Origin: Vigna angularis
Lineage: Eukaryota > Streptophyta > Magnoliopsida > Fabales > Fabaceae
Length of the DNA: 64,000 bases
Direction: 5' to 3'
Assembly (NCBI RefSeq): GCF_016808095.1
Contig: NC_068974.1
Coordinates: 27,760,825 to 27,824,824, forward strand
Shown piece by piece: positions 23,719 to 38,872 of the stretch (position 1 is the stretch's first letter; each line of letters opens with the position of its first letter). Both the position numbers and the translations under genes were made by a program. A model generated the notes under the pieces. The model worked only from the letters and a program-made list of their open reading frames with translations. It was not told where the DNA came from and made no database searches.

Positions 23719-24790
23719 ATTCAGGTTCTCAAACCATAAGAACATATATTCTATGTCTAGATCATTTGCATTCAAGCTAATCACAGATCCAAAAGTCTCT
23801 TCAAACACTCTCTCAATGAGGTTTTGTTTGTCGAGAAACAAATTAAAATTGTTGGGGAATTCAGAGAACCAACCTAAGATTGGCTAGGAAATAAGTAAAT
23901 TGGTTCAAATAAGAGAAATTTAACCATAAAAATTAAGAGTTTCGGAACTGTATAATTGCTGACAGTTCACAGAAGAAGATGCAGCCGAACCCTGATGAGT
24001 TCATCTGTGAAATATATCTGGTTTCTCTTGTGATTCATTTGGTTTTAAAATGTTAAAACTTCGCATATTATAATCATAACTAAAAGAGTATAATTATAGG
24101 AAATTAAATTAACTCAACAGACACTGTACATTTTTTTTCTTTCTTTTGTTTCAACAGACCTTTGAACCTTTCTTTGCAAGAAACAACAGGAAAATAAGAT
24201 AACTTTGTTGTAATTCAAGGTAGTCTTCTCAACAAATGGAGTAGGGTGATATAACACCAATTACTCTTATGTTTTAAGGTATACTCTAAATTTCTAAATT
24301 CTTTGTGCTTAGATGCTTGTAATATCTAGGGTTGTGCTATGGTAGATGGAAATTTCGCTAGGTTAATGATAAAAAAAGGAGCTGACACTTCTATTTGCAC
24401 TATGTCCTTTAATTATATATTTATAATGGAAATGTCATAATTTCTTTAAGCTTTTCCAATACCATTTTGTCAAAAGTTATAGAGAAAGAGAACCTGTTGA
24501 TGTGTGTATTATTTCATTCACCCTAAAAGAAATACTGAACATATGTATTGTACAGATTTATTTAATTATAATTTTCTATTTATAGTCTAGGGGAGAAATA
24601 GAGGAGAAACTGTCTGTATGTGTAGATTATATTTTCAAGTTATTATATATTCTTATATTTACATTTTTTATATTCCCTTCTTTTCGTCTCTATTTCTTAT
24701 CATATGATTGGTCACATTTATTAGTTTATATTTTTTTTTCTGTCAATTTCTATCTTTCACCAATCAATCCAATGGATGTATATGTTTTAA
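23297..24790. other. Downstream of the bHLH gene, no further gene seen
   Basis: It contains the presumed 3' UTR of the bHLH gene, one (TA)n(CA)n array, and AT-rich DNA. No splice-like exon with protein similarity was found on either strand. Confidence 0.5.
23639..23719. repeat. (TA)n(CA)n compound microsatellite
   Basis: About 35 TA units followed by CACACACACA. It creates false IYIYIY frames on both strands. Confidence 0.95.
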
Positions 24791-24799
24791 AGTTTTTCA

Positions 24800-25472
24800 A
24801 TTCACTACATTATTTTCTGCTGGTTGAGTTATATGTTTGCCAAATTATTAGGAGATTTAATGACTTTCTACTAAATAAAAATTAGTTTTATTTTTGCTTA
24901 TTTTATTTTGGTACATTAACAACATTTTATGCGTCCTAAAAGTGAATAAATGCATGTACAGTATAGGTGACTGTCATAGCATGCAAAACCCCTATATATA
25001 TGCATTGGAGATATATCATTTGTGAGTCATTACTACTATTATTGGTTAATTAAGATTTTAATTGTATATTAAAAATTTTAGTTAATGTCATATCATATGC
25101 ATGTTTAATGTTTTTTATCTTTTATGATTTTAGTTTGTATATGATTTTTTTTTATGTTTTGGGCATAACTTTCTTTTGTAATCTTTTATTTCCATTATTC
25201 ATTGATAACACTCACAATAATTTATTAAAGAATTCTGATGGTAAACAATTATGGTTAAAATGAATATATATACATATATATGATGAAAGACTTGACTTTT
25301 ACCAACTGCATAATTGTGTGCCATTTTTTCTACTTTAGCTTTGCAAGTCTTTCATAAAGACCTGAAATTATTTTATAACTATGCTTTTTCTACTTTGATT
25401 ATCCCACACTAATAAGAAACGTAAGTATTTGATCCAAGCATGTGTACATGGAAGATGACACAAATAGCATGA
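24800..25472 (+). repeat. Duplicate of the pectate lyase flanks with no gene between them
   Basis: 24820-24960 matches 28400-28560, upstream of the pectate lyase gene (shared words: tttctactaaataaaaatt, ttttatgc(a/g)tc(a/c)taaaagtgaata). 25180-25478 matches 31290-31695, downstream of that gene (gatgaaagactt, ccattttttctacttta, gtacatggaagatgacaca, atagcatgacctt). In the downstream locus these flanks are separated by about 2.7 kb including the gene; here by about 220 bases without coding sequence. It looks like a gene-loss relic of an old tandem duplication. Confidence 0.7.
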
Positions 25473-26813
25473 CCTTGTACAGACTTTAGAATGTATTATG
25501 TGTTATTACGTCACCCTTTAGACGTCTGACCCTCGAATATCCAATGTAAAAAATGATCGGTGGTATTTTTCGTAAATAAAACAACTATTTAGACGTCGGT
25601 TATGGAAGGGTCCGACGTCTAAATACTCATATATGTCGGCTCCCCCGAATAGACGCCAAAACTAAACGAAAAAGTTAAAAAAAATAATTTTTTATTCTAT
25701 TTAGACGTCTGTTATGGAGGGAACCGAGTTCTGAAGCACTTTAGACGTCTGTTAATTGGGGAACCGACGTTTAAACCCTAAATCCATAAATTTAAAAAGT
25801 CCATTTTTGACTCCCTTTAGACGTCTAATCCCGCCACTCCGACTTCTGAAGCACTTTAGACGTCTGTTAATTGGGTGAACCGACGTCTAAACCCTAAATC
25901 CATAAATTTAAAAAGTCACTTTTTGACTCCCTTTAGACGTCTGATCCCGCCACTTCGACTTCTAAAGCACTTTAGACGTCTGTTAATTGGGGAACCGACG
26001 TCTAAACCCTAAATCCATAAATTTAAAAAGTCACTTTTTGACTCCCTTTAGACATCTAATCCCGCCACTCCGATTTCTGAAGCACTTTAGACGTCTGTTA
26101 ATTGGGGAACCGACGTCTAAACCCTAAATTCAGAAATTTAAAAAGTCACTTTTTGACTCCGTTTAGACGTCTGATCCCGCCACTCCGACTTCTAAAGCAC
26201 TTTAGACGTCTGTTAATTGGGGAACCGACGTCTAAATTTTGGCATTAAAACACTGTGAACGCGAGACAGCTGTTACGCGCACTCATTGTTCATCATCTTC
26301 GTCGCGTTTTCTCTCTACAGGTTACGATTTTCAGGTTCGTTTTCTCACTTTTGCACCGTTTTAAATTAATTTTACTCCGATTACATCACTCTTTGATGTA
26401 TTATCTTTCATTTGAACCAATTAAAATGCATTTTCGTTGGGTTTTGGTGCAGTTATTCTCGTGTCTTTAGGCGGCGTTCTATGGCAGTGATTTCTTGCGT
26501 TTTGTACTCCTCCAATTCCCTCCACTACGTTTTTAAAACCATCCAATAAAAAAAATGTCCAATACATTCTCTTCAACTAAAATATAAAGTTGTAAACTCG
26601 AATCACCATGAGTCAGGAGCAACCTCAGAGACGTCTAACCTGTATGGATCGGACGTCTATATAGACGTCGGACCTATATAGGTTCGACGTCTATAGAGAC
26701 GTCTGACCTAAAGGGTCTGACGTCTCATTAACGTCACCCATATAGACGTCGGACAGAGATCAGACGTTAAAAGCCCAAAATAACAGACGTCTAAAGTCCT
26801 TTTTGCACTAGTG
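25473..26813. mobile_element. Non-autonomous CACTA element with AGACGTCT palindromes
   Basis: The right end reads GACTTTAG-like words then TTTTTGCACTAGTG (26813), a CACTA terminus. The left end is decayed: TTGTACAGACTTTAGA at about 25475 aligns with the inner part of that terminus. The pectate-lyase flank homology stops exactly there. TTTAGACGTCTG and its relatives occur dozens of times throughout, in both orientations. No transposase is encoded; the open frame at 26255-26470 resembles no protein I know. Confidence 0.75.
25740..26240. repeat. 115-bp tandem repeat inside the CACTA element
   Basis: TTTAGACGTCTGTTAATTGG recurs at 25740, 25855, 25971, 26086 and 26201, giving four units of 115 to 116 bp plus a partial one. 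Each unit holds three ACGTCT palindromes and the phrase AAATTTAAAAAGTC. Confidence 0.9.
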
Positions 26814-26956
26814 GTTAGAGAATTAAACTTAAAATCTCTCTCACTCTTCCTCTAAACTTTATAAATCAACCTTATAACTTCTAAATGTTAGTGAAGAGAG
26901 TTGAAATCATACTCTTTCTTACCCTTTCTTTCAACTTTTGTCACTAAATCAACCTT

Positions 26957-27383
26957 CATTAGTACAAAAAACACATTCCAAAACTCTTTGGTTCCAAGAA
27001 AAACAAAATCTTTCAAAATACAATGGCAGTTTTTAAATTAGTTGCACACCTACAGGTTTCGGTTATAGAATAATCAAAGTCTATAACCCTAAACGAAGTC
27101 TATACTATTACAGATTTTGATATAATTGAATTTTTAGAAAAGTTATTTTTTTGTCATTACATTGCATTGTTGTTGCGAACCTTCTGTTTTCAGGTTTTCT
27201 CTTTTCTCTCATTTTTCTTCTTGCTTTCTCTCTTGGTTTCTCTCTCTTGTTTGCTTTCTTCACGCACAGTTCCTTCATTTGCATGCCCTTCATATAGGTT
27301 CCTTCATTTTTAAGTTCTCATCGCCATGTTTGGAAAGGTTTTTTATGTTATTTGTTTAGTTCATTGTCTTTGTTTGTTTGTTC

Positions 27384-27472
<89 letters not shown>

Positions 27473-27876
27473 TAATCGCATGAAAATCCATATTTTAGTA
27501 TTAGTTCTCATATGGTAGTATTAAAATTTAGTTTAATTTTTTAGGTTGTTTAATAAAGCGTGAGAGTTATTGAATGAATCTTTTTCTTTTTAAATATCAC
27601 AATAAGCTTTGATTTCCCAAGGAACTGAAGCATATAGTCGAATAGACTTTTATTGTTTTTCATAACCGAAGTCTTTTCCTTTATTCTTTTATAATATTTT
27701 ATTGTGTTGGGTTTCAGTTTCAAAGACAATTGAAGTCTAATGTCGAACTTTATACTTGAGTTTATAATCGAAACCAAAAGACCCACATTTTTTACCTCAT
27801 CTTGATCTGTTTTGGTTCAGAAACTGAAGTACAATGTCAAGAATAAATGAAGTCAAAACTTTTTTATGCACTAATG
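26957..27876. mobile_element. Non-autonomous CACTA-like element, 920 bp, TSD CTT
   Basis: Ends CATTAGTACAAAAAA (left) and, reverse-complemented, CATTAGTGCATAAAAAA (right) are inverted and start with CATTA in place of CACTA. CTT flanks both sides (26954-26956 and 27877-27879). Subterminal words GAAGTCTA, CCGAAGTC and TGAAGTC repeat in both halves. The middle holds a (TA)n array; no coding sequence is evident. Confidence 0.7.
27388..27470. repeat. (TA)n microsatellite
   Basis: Uninterrupted AT dinucleotides inside the small CACTA-like element. Confidence 0.95.
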
Positions 27877-27879
27877 CTT

Positions 27880-28687
27880 ATAGCTCCTTTGTTTTTATTA
27901 TATAATATCTAGTCTTCATTTAAGCTTACAATGTATTTGGTTCCTTTAAATTTGTAATGCATCTAACACTTTTGTAACGTCTTCTAGGGCTTTATGTAAC
28001 ATACACTAGGGAAGAAAAAACTTTATATACGTCGATTAGAAAAGACTTTATATGAATCGACATTGAAAGTTCACATTCTATATTGGACCCACCATAATAA
28101 GTCATAAAATTCAATATTTACACTAGTGATAGCCTATATGTTTAACTCTTTGTGTAATATTGTCTAAGCTTTATGTAGTATACTAGTTCACACTTTTTAT
28201 AAACTAATTAGATGTTTTTTGTGTTCATCTTGCTTTTCTTGAGAGTAATTTTAATTATAACCATCTTACTAGTTCACACAATTTTAATTATTATTTGTTG
28301 TCATCAAAATCATGAATAATCTTAGACAAGATATATTGATTGATTAATAGTTAGACTATACATCATTGAGCTTTACATGTTTTAAAGTTGTTTAATTCAC
28401 TAACATTATTTTCTGTTGGTTGATTTCGTATGTTTGACAAATTATTTGTCAATGGGATTTAGTAATGTTTCTACTAAATAAAAATTTGTTTTATTTTTAT
28501 TCTTTTTTTTTTTGGAACATGAACAACAATTTTATGCATCATAAAAGTGAATATATTCTTATGAAGTATAAGGAAAAAATGTCAATGTTGATAAACAAAA
28601 ATGGGTAGTGGGATAATGTCTCGATAGCAGGATGAAACAATAGAATCAACAAACAACAAACTTTACTTGGATAGACTCTAACCTCTG
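27880..28687. other. Upstream flank of the pectate lyase locus
   Basis: AT-rich DNA. Its part at 28400-28560 is duplicated at 24820-24960. No gene seen. Confidence 0.5.
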
Positions 28688-28924
28688 ACTTTGATACCAT
28701 GTTAAGAAGTGAGTTTTAAGTTTAACTCAACCTTACAAAATTGTCTAGTAAGGTGAGGTTTGCATCCACTTATATATTGTAAATTGGTGTTATTTTAATC
28801 GATGTAGAACCTCTAACATAACTCAATCCTAAAAAATCGATTTATAAGATTAGATTTGGATATACTTATATAGTTTATTTTATCTCTAGTTGATGTGAGA
28901 TTTCTTAATGTGGGATTTCTAACA
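28688..28924 (-). mobile_element. TRIM-type LTR with adjacent Met-tRNA primer-binding site
   Basis: On the minus strand the LTR starts TGTTAGAAATCCCACATT (28924) and ends CTTAACA (28700), 225 bp. It is followed at once by TGGTATCAAAG (28699-28689), the initiator Met primer site with one change. This is the short LTR of terminal-repeat retrotransposons in miniature that are common in legumes (phrases: aagtggatgcaaacctcacc, ttttgtaaggttgagtt). A second LTR was not found, so the copy is truncated. It lies about 320 bases upstream of the pectate lyase start codon. Confidence 0.7.
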
Positions 28925-29246
28925 ATTAATGCTAGAAGATACCTGAATTTCTAAATTTACTTCTATAGTTGCGAAGATTTAGGTAATTGTTACAACTTAA
29001 GGTTAACATTTAAAATTAATTAAGCAAATATAGTTACTTATTTTTATTAATAGGTTTTACGTAGTAAGGAATACCCATTGACATAGCTTGCAAAAACAAC
29101 TTAAACGAACTTTTAAGATAATTTTTGTCTTTATAATCACTTTTCATATTACCTTTTTTTTATCAAATTATACTATCAAACATTCTCTCTTTTTTCTATA
29201 GTGTTTTTTTATAATTTACATCTATTAAGAATAAGTATCATTTACG

Positions 29247-30743
29247 ATGATATCTTACAATATCAATATTAATTATTGGCATTTTGCTTTAGCTATTGTT
29301 GTTGTTGTCTTCATTCCAAACCTCAGTGTTGCAAAACAATCTAAAATAGATGGATTGAAAATGAATGTGATTGATCAATGTTGGAGATTAAATCCTGAAT
29401 GGAGGATGAATCGACCTCAATTAGCAACATGTTCTATTGGCTACACTGGTAAGATGACAAACAACACTGGGAAAGACCTCATCCATTATAAAGTTATTGA
29501 CCCTAGTGATGATCCTATAAGTCCTAAACCTGGTACCTTGAGATATGGAGCTTCTGTAATTCAAAGTAAAGTGTGGATCACATTCCAAAAAGACATGCAT
29601 ATTAAACTTGAAAAACCCCTTCTTATTAGTAGTTTTACAACCATTGATGGTCGAGGCATTAATGTTGACATTGCTGAAAATGCATGTTTAATGATCTTTA
29701 AGGTAATCTCATTCATTAATTTCTTGCTATAAAATTTGTATGCACTTACATCTTTTCAAATTTTGTTTATACAAGCTAACACTTTCCGAACAACTTCATT
29801 TATTTATTTTAATTTTAGGCCACAAATGTAATCATCCATAACATTCGACTTCATCATTGCAAACCTCAAGCTCCAGGGGTTGTGATGGGACCAGAAGGAA
29901 AGGTGATTCCTTTAGGCCATGTAGATGGAGATGCAATAAGATTGGTTACTGCTTCAAAGATTTGGATTGATCATAATACACTTTATAATTGTCAAGATGG
30001 CTTACTAGATGTAACACGGGGTTCAACTGATGTGACTATATCTAATAATTGGTTTAGAAACCAAGACAAAGTCATGCTTCTTGGACATGATGATGGTTAT
30101 ATAAGAGATCAAAACATGAAGGTTACTCTTGTATACAACCACTTTGGACCTAATTGTAATCAACGCATGCCCAGGTAATTAATTATTAATTTAGTACATA
30201 ATATACACAAATTTAAATAAATTTCACAATTTTATACTTTCTCGTGAATAAAAACATGTTAGGATTCGTCATGGGTATGCACATGTAGTCAATAATCTTT
30301 ACTTAGGATGGGTGCAATATGCCATTGGTGGAAGTATGAGACCTAGTCTCAAAAGTGAAGCTAATCTCTTTATAGCACCAACAAAAGGGAGTAAAGAGGT
30401 AAGCAATTTTAGTTTTTCCTTTTCAACTACTTAATATTCAATTAATAACACATCAGAAAAGTTGGATATGAATGAAGAAGTCACTTTAGTAATCTTTTTA
30501 TTGATTTAATGTGTGAAGGTAACATGGAGAAAAAATAGCCAAGGAAATGGAGATGCATGGAAGTTTTATTCACTGAAAGACGCATTTGAGAATGGAGCTT
30601 CTTTCACAATGACAAAAGGAGGACACGTGCCAAAACCAAACTATAATGAAGAACAACGTTTTAGTGTTGTTAATGTCAAATATGTAAGATTATTAACTCG
30701 TTCATCAGGTGTATTACAATGTACTACAACATCTTTATGTTGA
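29247..30743 (+). CDS. Pectate lyase, polysaccharide lyase family 1 (4 exons)
   Basis: Exons 29247-29702, 29819-30174, 30263-30398 and 30519-30743 join in frame with GT..AG introns to give 390 aa. An N-terminal hydrophobic segment (about residues 11-29) predicts secretion. Then come NVIDQCWR (about 41-48), typical of the plant family, and the catalytic parallel beta-helix: calcium-binding DGDA..IWIDHN (about 190-207), [12 protein letters not shown], and the catalytic-Arg motif [15 protein letters not shown] split by intron 2. The C-terminus keeps [10 protein letters not shown]. The enzyme would cleave de-esterified pectin in the cell wall by beta-elimination. Pollen and fruit-ripening lyases belong here; the sequence does not tell which. 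DGDA replaces the usual DGDG. A tandem dead copy of exon 4 follows. Confidence 0.93.
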
Positions 30744-31141
30744 TAAGTAAAAGAATCTTAAAAAGAAAGAGGTAAGCAAATTTAGCTTTTCCATTTCAAC
30801 TACTTAATATTCAATTAGTAACACATCACAAAAGTTGGATATGTATGAAGAAGTCACTTTAGTAATCTTTTTATTAATTTAATGTGTGAAGGTAACATGG
30901 AGAAAAAATAGCCACGAAAATGGAGATGCATAGAAGTTTTATTCAATAAAAGATGCATTTGAAAATAGAGCTTCTTTCACAATGACAAAAGGAGGACATG
31001 TGCCGAAATCAAACTATAATAAAGAACAACTTTTTAATGTTGTTAATATCAAATATGTAAAGTTATCATCTCGTTCATGAAGTGTATTACAATGCACTAC
31101 AACATCTTTATGTTGATAAGTAAAAGAATGAAAAATTTTAG
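30396..31141 (+). repeat. 373-bp tandem duplication of intron 3 plus exon 4
   Basis: Unit 1 is 30396-30768 and unit 2 is 30769-31141; equivalent positions are exactly 373 bases apart (GAGGTAAGCAA at 30396 and 30769; the AGGTAACATGG acceptor at 30517 and 30890). The second unit keeps the donor and acceptor signals. Confidence 0.92.
30892..31116 (+). pseudogene. Duplicated, inactivated last exon of the pectate lyase gene
   Basis: Its 225 bases equal the length of the real exon 4 and can be read in the same frame (VTWRKNSHENGDA*KFYS..), with no indel. Two stops break it: TGG to TAG at the Trp of DAWKF (near 30931) and TCA to TGA at the Ser of RSSG (near 31077). The upstream exon 4 ends with its own stop, so the second copy is used only if splicing skips it, giving a truncated protein. 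Confidence 0.9.
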
Positions 31142-31279
31142 TCCATTAAATAAATAATGAGAAATTCATTCCTCCCATATGTGTTCTATGATATACTAAG
31201 TGTAATTTTTCATTTATGAATATATGATACATTTTTTTCTTATCTATTTTAGTAGTAATAATTTTAGGAAGACATCTAA

Positions 31280-31365
31280 CTCTTCTTTCCTTTTTCATTA
31301 TTTATTAATAACATTGACAGTAATTTATTCAATAATTCTGATGCTACACAATTATAGTTTAAGTG

Positions 31366-31437
<72 letters not shown>

Positions 31438-31700
31438 TAATTTACAATTTCTGACCCTTAAACAATAAAATCATAAATTAAATTTTATAAATAAACTATG
31501 ATGAAAGACTTCACTTTTTCCAACTGCCATTTTTTCTACTTTACCTTTAGACGTTCAAAGTCTTTCATAAAGACCAGAAAATTATTTTATAAGTATGATT
31601 TTTCTACTTCGATTCTCTACAATAATCAGAAATGTATAAAGTATTTGATCCAAGCATGCGTACATGGAAGATGACACATATAGCATGACCTTCTGATCAT
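31280..31700 (+). repeat. Downstream flank of pectate lyase, second copy of the 25.2-25.5 kb block
   Basis: Collinear with 25180-25478, with the (TA)n array here in the place of a short TATATACATATATATG tract there. No gene is present. Confidence 0.7.
31369..31434. repeat. (TA)n microsatellite
   Basis: Uninterrupted TA dinucleotides. Confidence 0.95.
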
Positions 31701-33104
31701 AGTTCCTCTTTAAAATAACTTTGTTTGTTGAGAAGGTTTGACTTTAGAAAAGTAAGTTAATTTTTCTAAGTCCTTCTCATATTGTAAGATCAATACAACT
31801 CGTATTGCAAGATAAATACAACTCATGTAACAAGTTCAGTAAGTATTTTATCGCAACAATCATTGTTTCTCTTAATTAATAATTTAACATAACGATATTT
31901 TTTCCCTAATAAATACAAGAAAGTTCTCATTAGAAAAATAAACATAATTTATAAATGTTCATTATATCATATAAGGAAAATTGTGTAATTGATCTGATAA
32001 ATGATTCTTTATGTAAAATCATCTTGAAAATTGTTTTCTTTTACTTGAGTTTTTAATAGTTTTTGCATTCTATGCATAATAGTGTTGACACATTTTGAGA
32101 ATGGTTTTGTAAAGACCGTCTCAGTTTTGAAAACAATATTTAGATTCTTTGAAATTAGGCTATTGATGTCAATATAAGTTATTAAAATTATTGTAAATTG
32201 CTATCAAAATCACGAACAAAATCAACCATAAATTATTAAGATTGTTGTAAATTGCTAATAAAATCACGAACTTCAAAAATCTTTCGAGGATAACAAAACT
32301 AATAAGTAATCTCTTAAGGAATAAAAAAGCCCAAGATATTTGAGAATAAACAAAAAGAAGGAGAACAAAGAAATGAGAGGGGAAGAGCTTAAGATGTTAA
32401 CTATGAGGAGAGTTCGAGATTGTATATCTGTAAGAGAGTGCTCGAGAAATATATTCTATAAGAGAGAGCTTGTCTAAGAGATTCTATGAAAGTGAGCTCT
32501 TTGAGTGTTTATGTGAGAGAGCTCGTCCAAGTGTGTTTTGTGCATTTGGAACATATCTCAATCCTTTATTTATAAGGTGGGATGAGAAAAGAGTTTGGCC
32601 CAAGCTCCACGACATGTGGAAGAATCCCACACCTTATGGTTTAACATGACCATTCGACAAGCGTAGAATGTAAAAGAAATCTCAACTCTTGTAGAAGAAA
32701 GGTTTGACCAAGAGTTTGTTAGAGTAACCAAGAGAACTGACCACACAAAAACTCGACCACACAAGCTCGGTCTCAGGAGCTCAATCATGAGAGTTCAACG
32801 ACGAGAACTCAGCCACAAGAGCTTGACCAGATGAACTCGGCCAACACAAGTTCGACCAATGAACTTGGCCAACATTTGAAACTTTTGCAATATATATGTA
32901 AAAGCACAAGTTTTATAACAAAATATGGAGCTGTAAGTGGTGCGTGTTTCACCATACAGGTGAACCCAGGTATTTATTTATTTTTGGGAGTTTCGTTATC
33001 TTCTTTTCCTACCACATCATCAAGGACAATTCCTTAATAGCTTGGTCCATATTGGATCATTTGAGTTCTATGTTTCTAATAATATCTTATCTGTTCGGTT
33101 GCAG
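31701..33104. other. Intergenic, with a repetitive GAGCTCG-rich block
   Basis: About 32380-32880 contains many short degenerate repeats of the type GAGAGAGCTCG, AAGCTCGGTC, CTCGGCCAACA and CTCGACCACA, with a TATTTATAAGG word at 32568. It might be part of an LTR, but no termini or TSD were found and no protein is encoded. The remainder is AT-rich. Confidence 0.45.
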
Positions 33105-33254
33105 AATGTAAACATAGGAATTATGAGCTATAGGCGAAAATTAAGAATCACGATAACAACTCTAAAGGGATTCATAAGAAAAATTCAGTCTCAGGTGAAG
33201 AGAAACTCATGTTTTGCATTGAGGAGATATCATAAATACCCAACACAAAAGTAA
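33105..33254 (+). pseudogene. Fragment of the last exon of a WSD-like acyltransferase gene
   Basis: After an acceptor-like GGTTGCAG at 33097-33104, the sequence reads NVNIGIMSYRRKLRITITTL and then KGFI, matching NIDITIMSYVKVLRITFRTL then KGFI in the exon at 63587-63751. An insertion of about 20 bases breaks the match, which resumes with KLMFCIEE versus KFRFCIEK. No other exon of the family is visible nearby, so it is an isolated gene fragment. Confidence 0.65.
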
Positions 33255-34901
33255 TTGAGCTTACATTACGTACGAAATCAAGGCGAGAAATATTATTTTT
33301 AAAAAATTGCATATATATTGTCTGAATAATCAAATCATCTTCGTTTTTTTCAATTACTTTTTGTTCGATTAAATGCGTCATTTTTTCTCTGCTGAAATTG
33401 TCACTTTATTTATCACATTCAGAACAAAATATATCATAAAAAGTGTTTACTTAAAGCATTCCTATGCAAAAATTTTAATGATAAAATCAACAATAATATT
33501 TTCTAACATGGCTTCTCTGGTAGATAAAATTGTTAAAAGCATTAACATTTCTTGTGACATTAAAGATCTTAAATCAGTTCTTATAAACTTTAACTTTGAA
33601 AATCTGAATTTATATTGATATTACATTATCAAGTACAGTTAGTACGATCCTATAAGCAATTAAAACATGTGAATAACAAACACAACTAAAGAATGTCAAT
33701 AGATATAATTAACTCATCAAGCAAAGTCATTTTCAATACTTTCAATAAAAGAAAATATCATCCAGATTAACATTGGATAAATTATACGAGAAAAGATAGA
33801 GTGAACATTATCACAACATTTTCTTAAATAATTATCTTCTAACAAACATTTTCTTATAATATTATTTTAGTTGTTTATATTTATCTGTTATTATTAACAT
33901 TGACATTTCAAAAAAAGTATAGAATTAGAACAGGAGACACAACATAGCAAAATTAGAAGATAGGAATAACTCCACGTTTTTCTTCACACACACCCCACTT
34001 AATTTTGTTCAATCTTTCCTATATTTTCTTCTCTACTTAACTACCTTCTTCCTCTCATTTCCCTTTCCTTCCTTTGACTCACATTCCTTTCTATCATACC
34101 AAAATAACCGTAAGTCTATCTGCAGAATTTTTCTGTTTTATTTCTTTCATCATATTCCAAAAAATTGGAATAGTTGGTCAGATATCACATCTGAAAAATA
34201 ATAAATTTGATGAATAACGGGGTTTTGCTTTAAGCTTGGGAGGGAATATCAAAACGATGGAAGAGTTCTTTGGGGGAACATTGTCTAGCACCCTTTTTAT
34301 ACTTGTTTGGAAAACTTCTAAAGGTTTAATCATGACACTATTTGGTAGTGGGTTGCAGAAAGTACCTCTCTGCTCAAAGGGTAAAGCTTATGTAGATTTG
34401 TCCATACTCCAACTATATATATACAAAAATATTGTAGCTGGAGTTGCAGTCTACATTATTCATGTAAATTATCGTTAATATGAAATAACACTGCTCAAAT
34501 ATTAAAATAGAAAAGAGAAATAAAAGTCTTTTGAAACAAGTTATGAAATTTGGTGTCCCACTAGAGACTACTGGCCTGTGGGCGCTTTGGTTCAGACAGA
34601 CATTCAAAGATCCATAAAGAGAAAATGGAAACAAGGCAAATCTGGAAAATTTAAGCAGCGTTTATTTATAAAATCCGAGCAACCAAATTGCCTAATCAAA
34701 GTTCTGAATATTACCAAAATTCCCAGTTCAACAACCAATAATTTATGGATCACAGTCAGTGCTTTGGTTTTATAGTGAAACTTACCTGAGCCTGACCTAG
34801 AAAATGGAAATGATAACAGTCTGCAAAATAAACGCAGAACTGACGGATAAGACTAGAACAAGATTACTGAAGGATACCGAACTTTGAAATAGACGTGCAA
34901 G
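33255..34901. other. No recognisable gene between the WSD fragment and dihydroorotase
   Basis: 33255-33900 is AT-rich. 33950-34230 is a C/T-rich stretch that resembles a plant promoter or 5' leader but leads into no recognised protein. The frames at 34236-34478 and 34578-34775 lack family motifs. The part next to 34901 should include the dihydroorotase 3' UTR. Confidence 0.4.
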
Positions 34902-38604
<3,703 letters not shown>

Positions 38605-38862
38605 CTTAAAGCGGATGAACTGTTTTTTACTACAATCTTAATAACTGTTACAGAAGGGTAAAAAAAAAGCACTAGAGTAATTAGTGTCAAAGAGAGCAAT
38701 AAATGACGGCGGCGCCTCTCTCGGCGACGACTCTCATGGCGGCGACTCTAATGGCATCGACGTACCTGACGGTGGCGCGCTCTCGACGTGCCTGACCTCT
38801 CGTGCGAGCCTTGTTCGTGGGTCGTGACAGATCTGGGCTTTTTATTGGGTTGGAATTGGGAC
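38605..38862. other. 5' region of dihydroorotase with a GC-rich patch
   Basis: 38700-38820 is unusually GC-rich with repeated CGGCGACGACTCTCATGG-like phrases. Read on the minus strand it may hold the leader or a transit-peptide exon of dihydroorotase, but no convincing coding path to the acceptor at about 38620 could be set. Confidence 0.4.
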
Positions 38863-38872
38863 CAGTTTTCTA
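38863..38872. repeat. TSD of the foldback Mutator-type element, left (CAGTTTTCTA)
   Basis: The ten bases are repeated at 40460-40469 on the other side of the inverted-repeat element. Confidence 0.75.

Noticed and set aside
25740..26240. Regular repeats with constant spacing, considered as a CRISPR array
   Set aside because: Units of 115 bp are contiguous tandem copies without unique spacers, lie in a plant transposon, and no cas gene exists here.
26255..26470. 71-aa frame at the edge of the 25.5-26.8 kb CACTA element
   Set aside because: Resembles no transposon or host protein and lacks splice-linked extension; likely chance.
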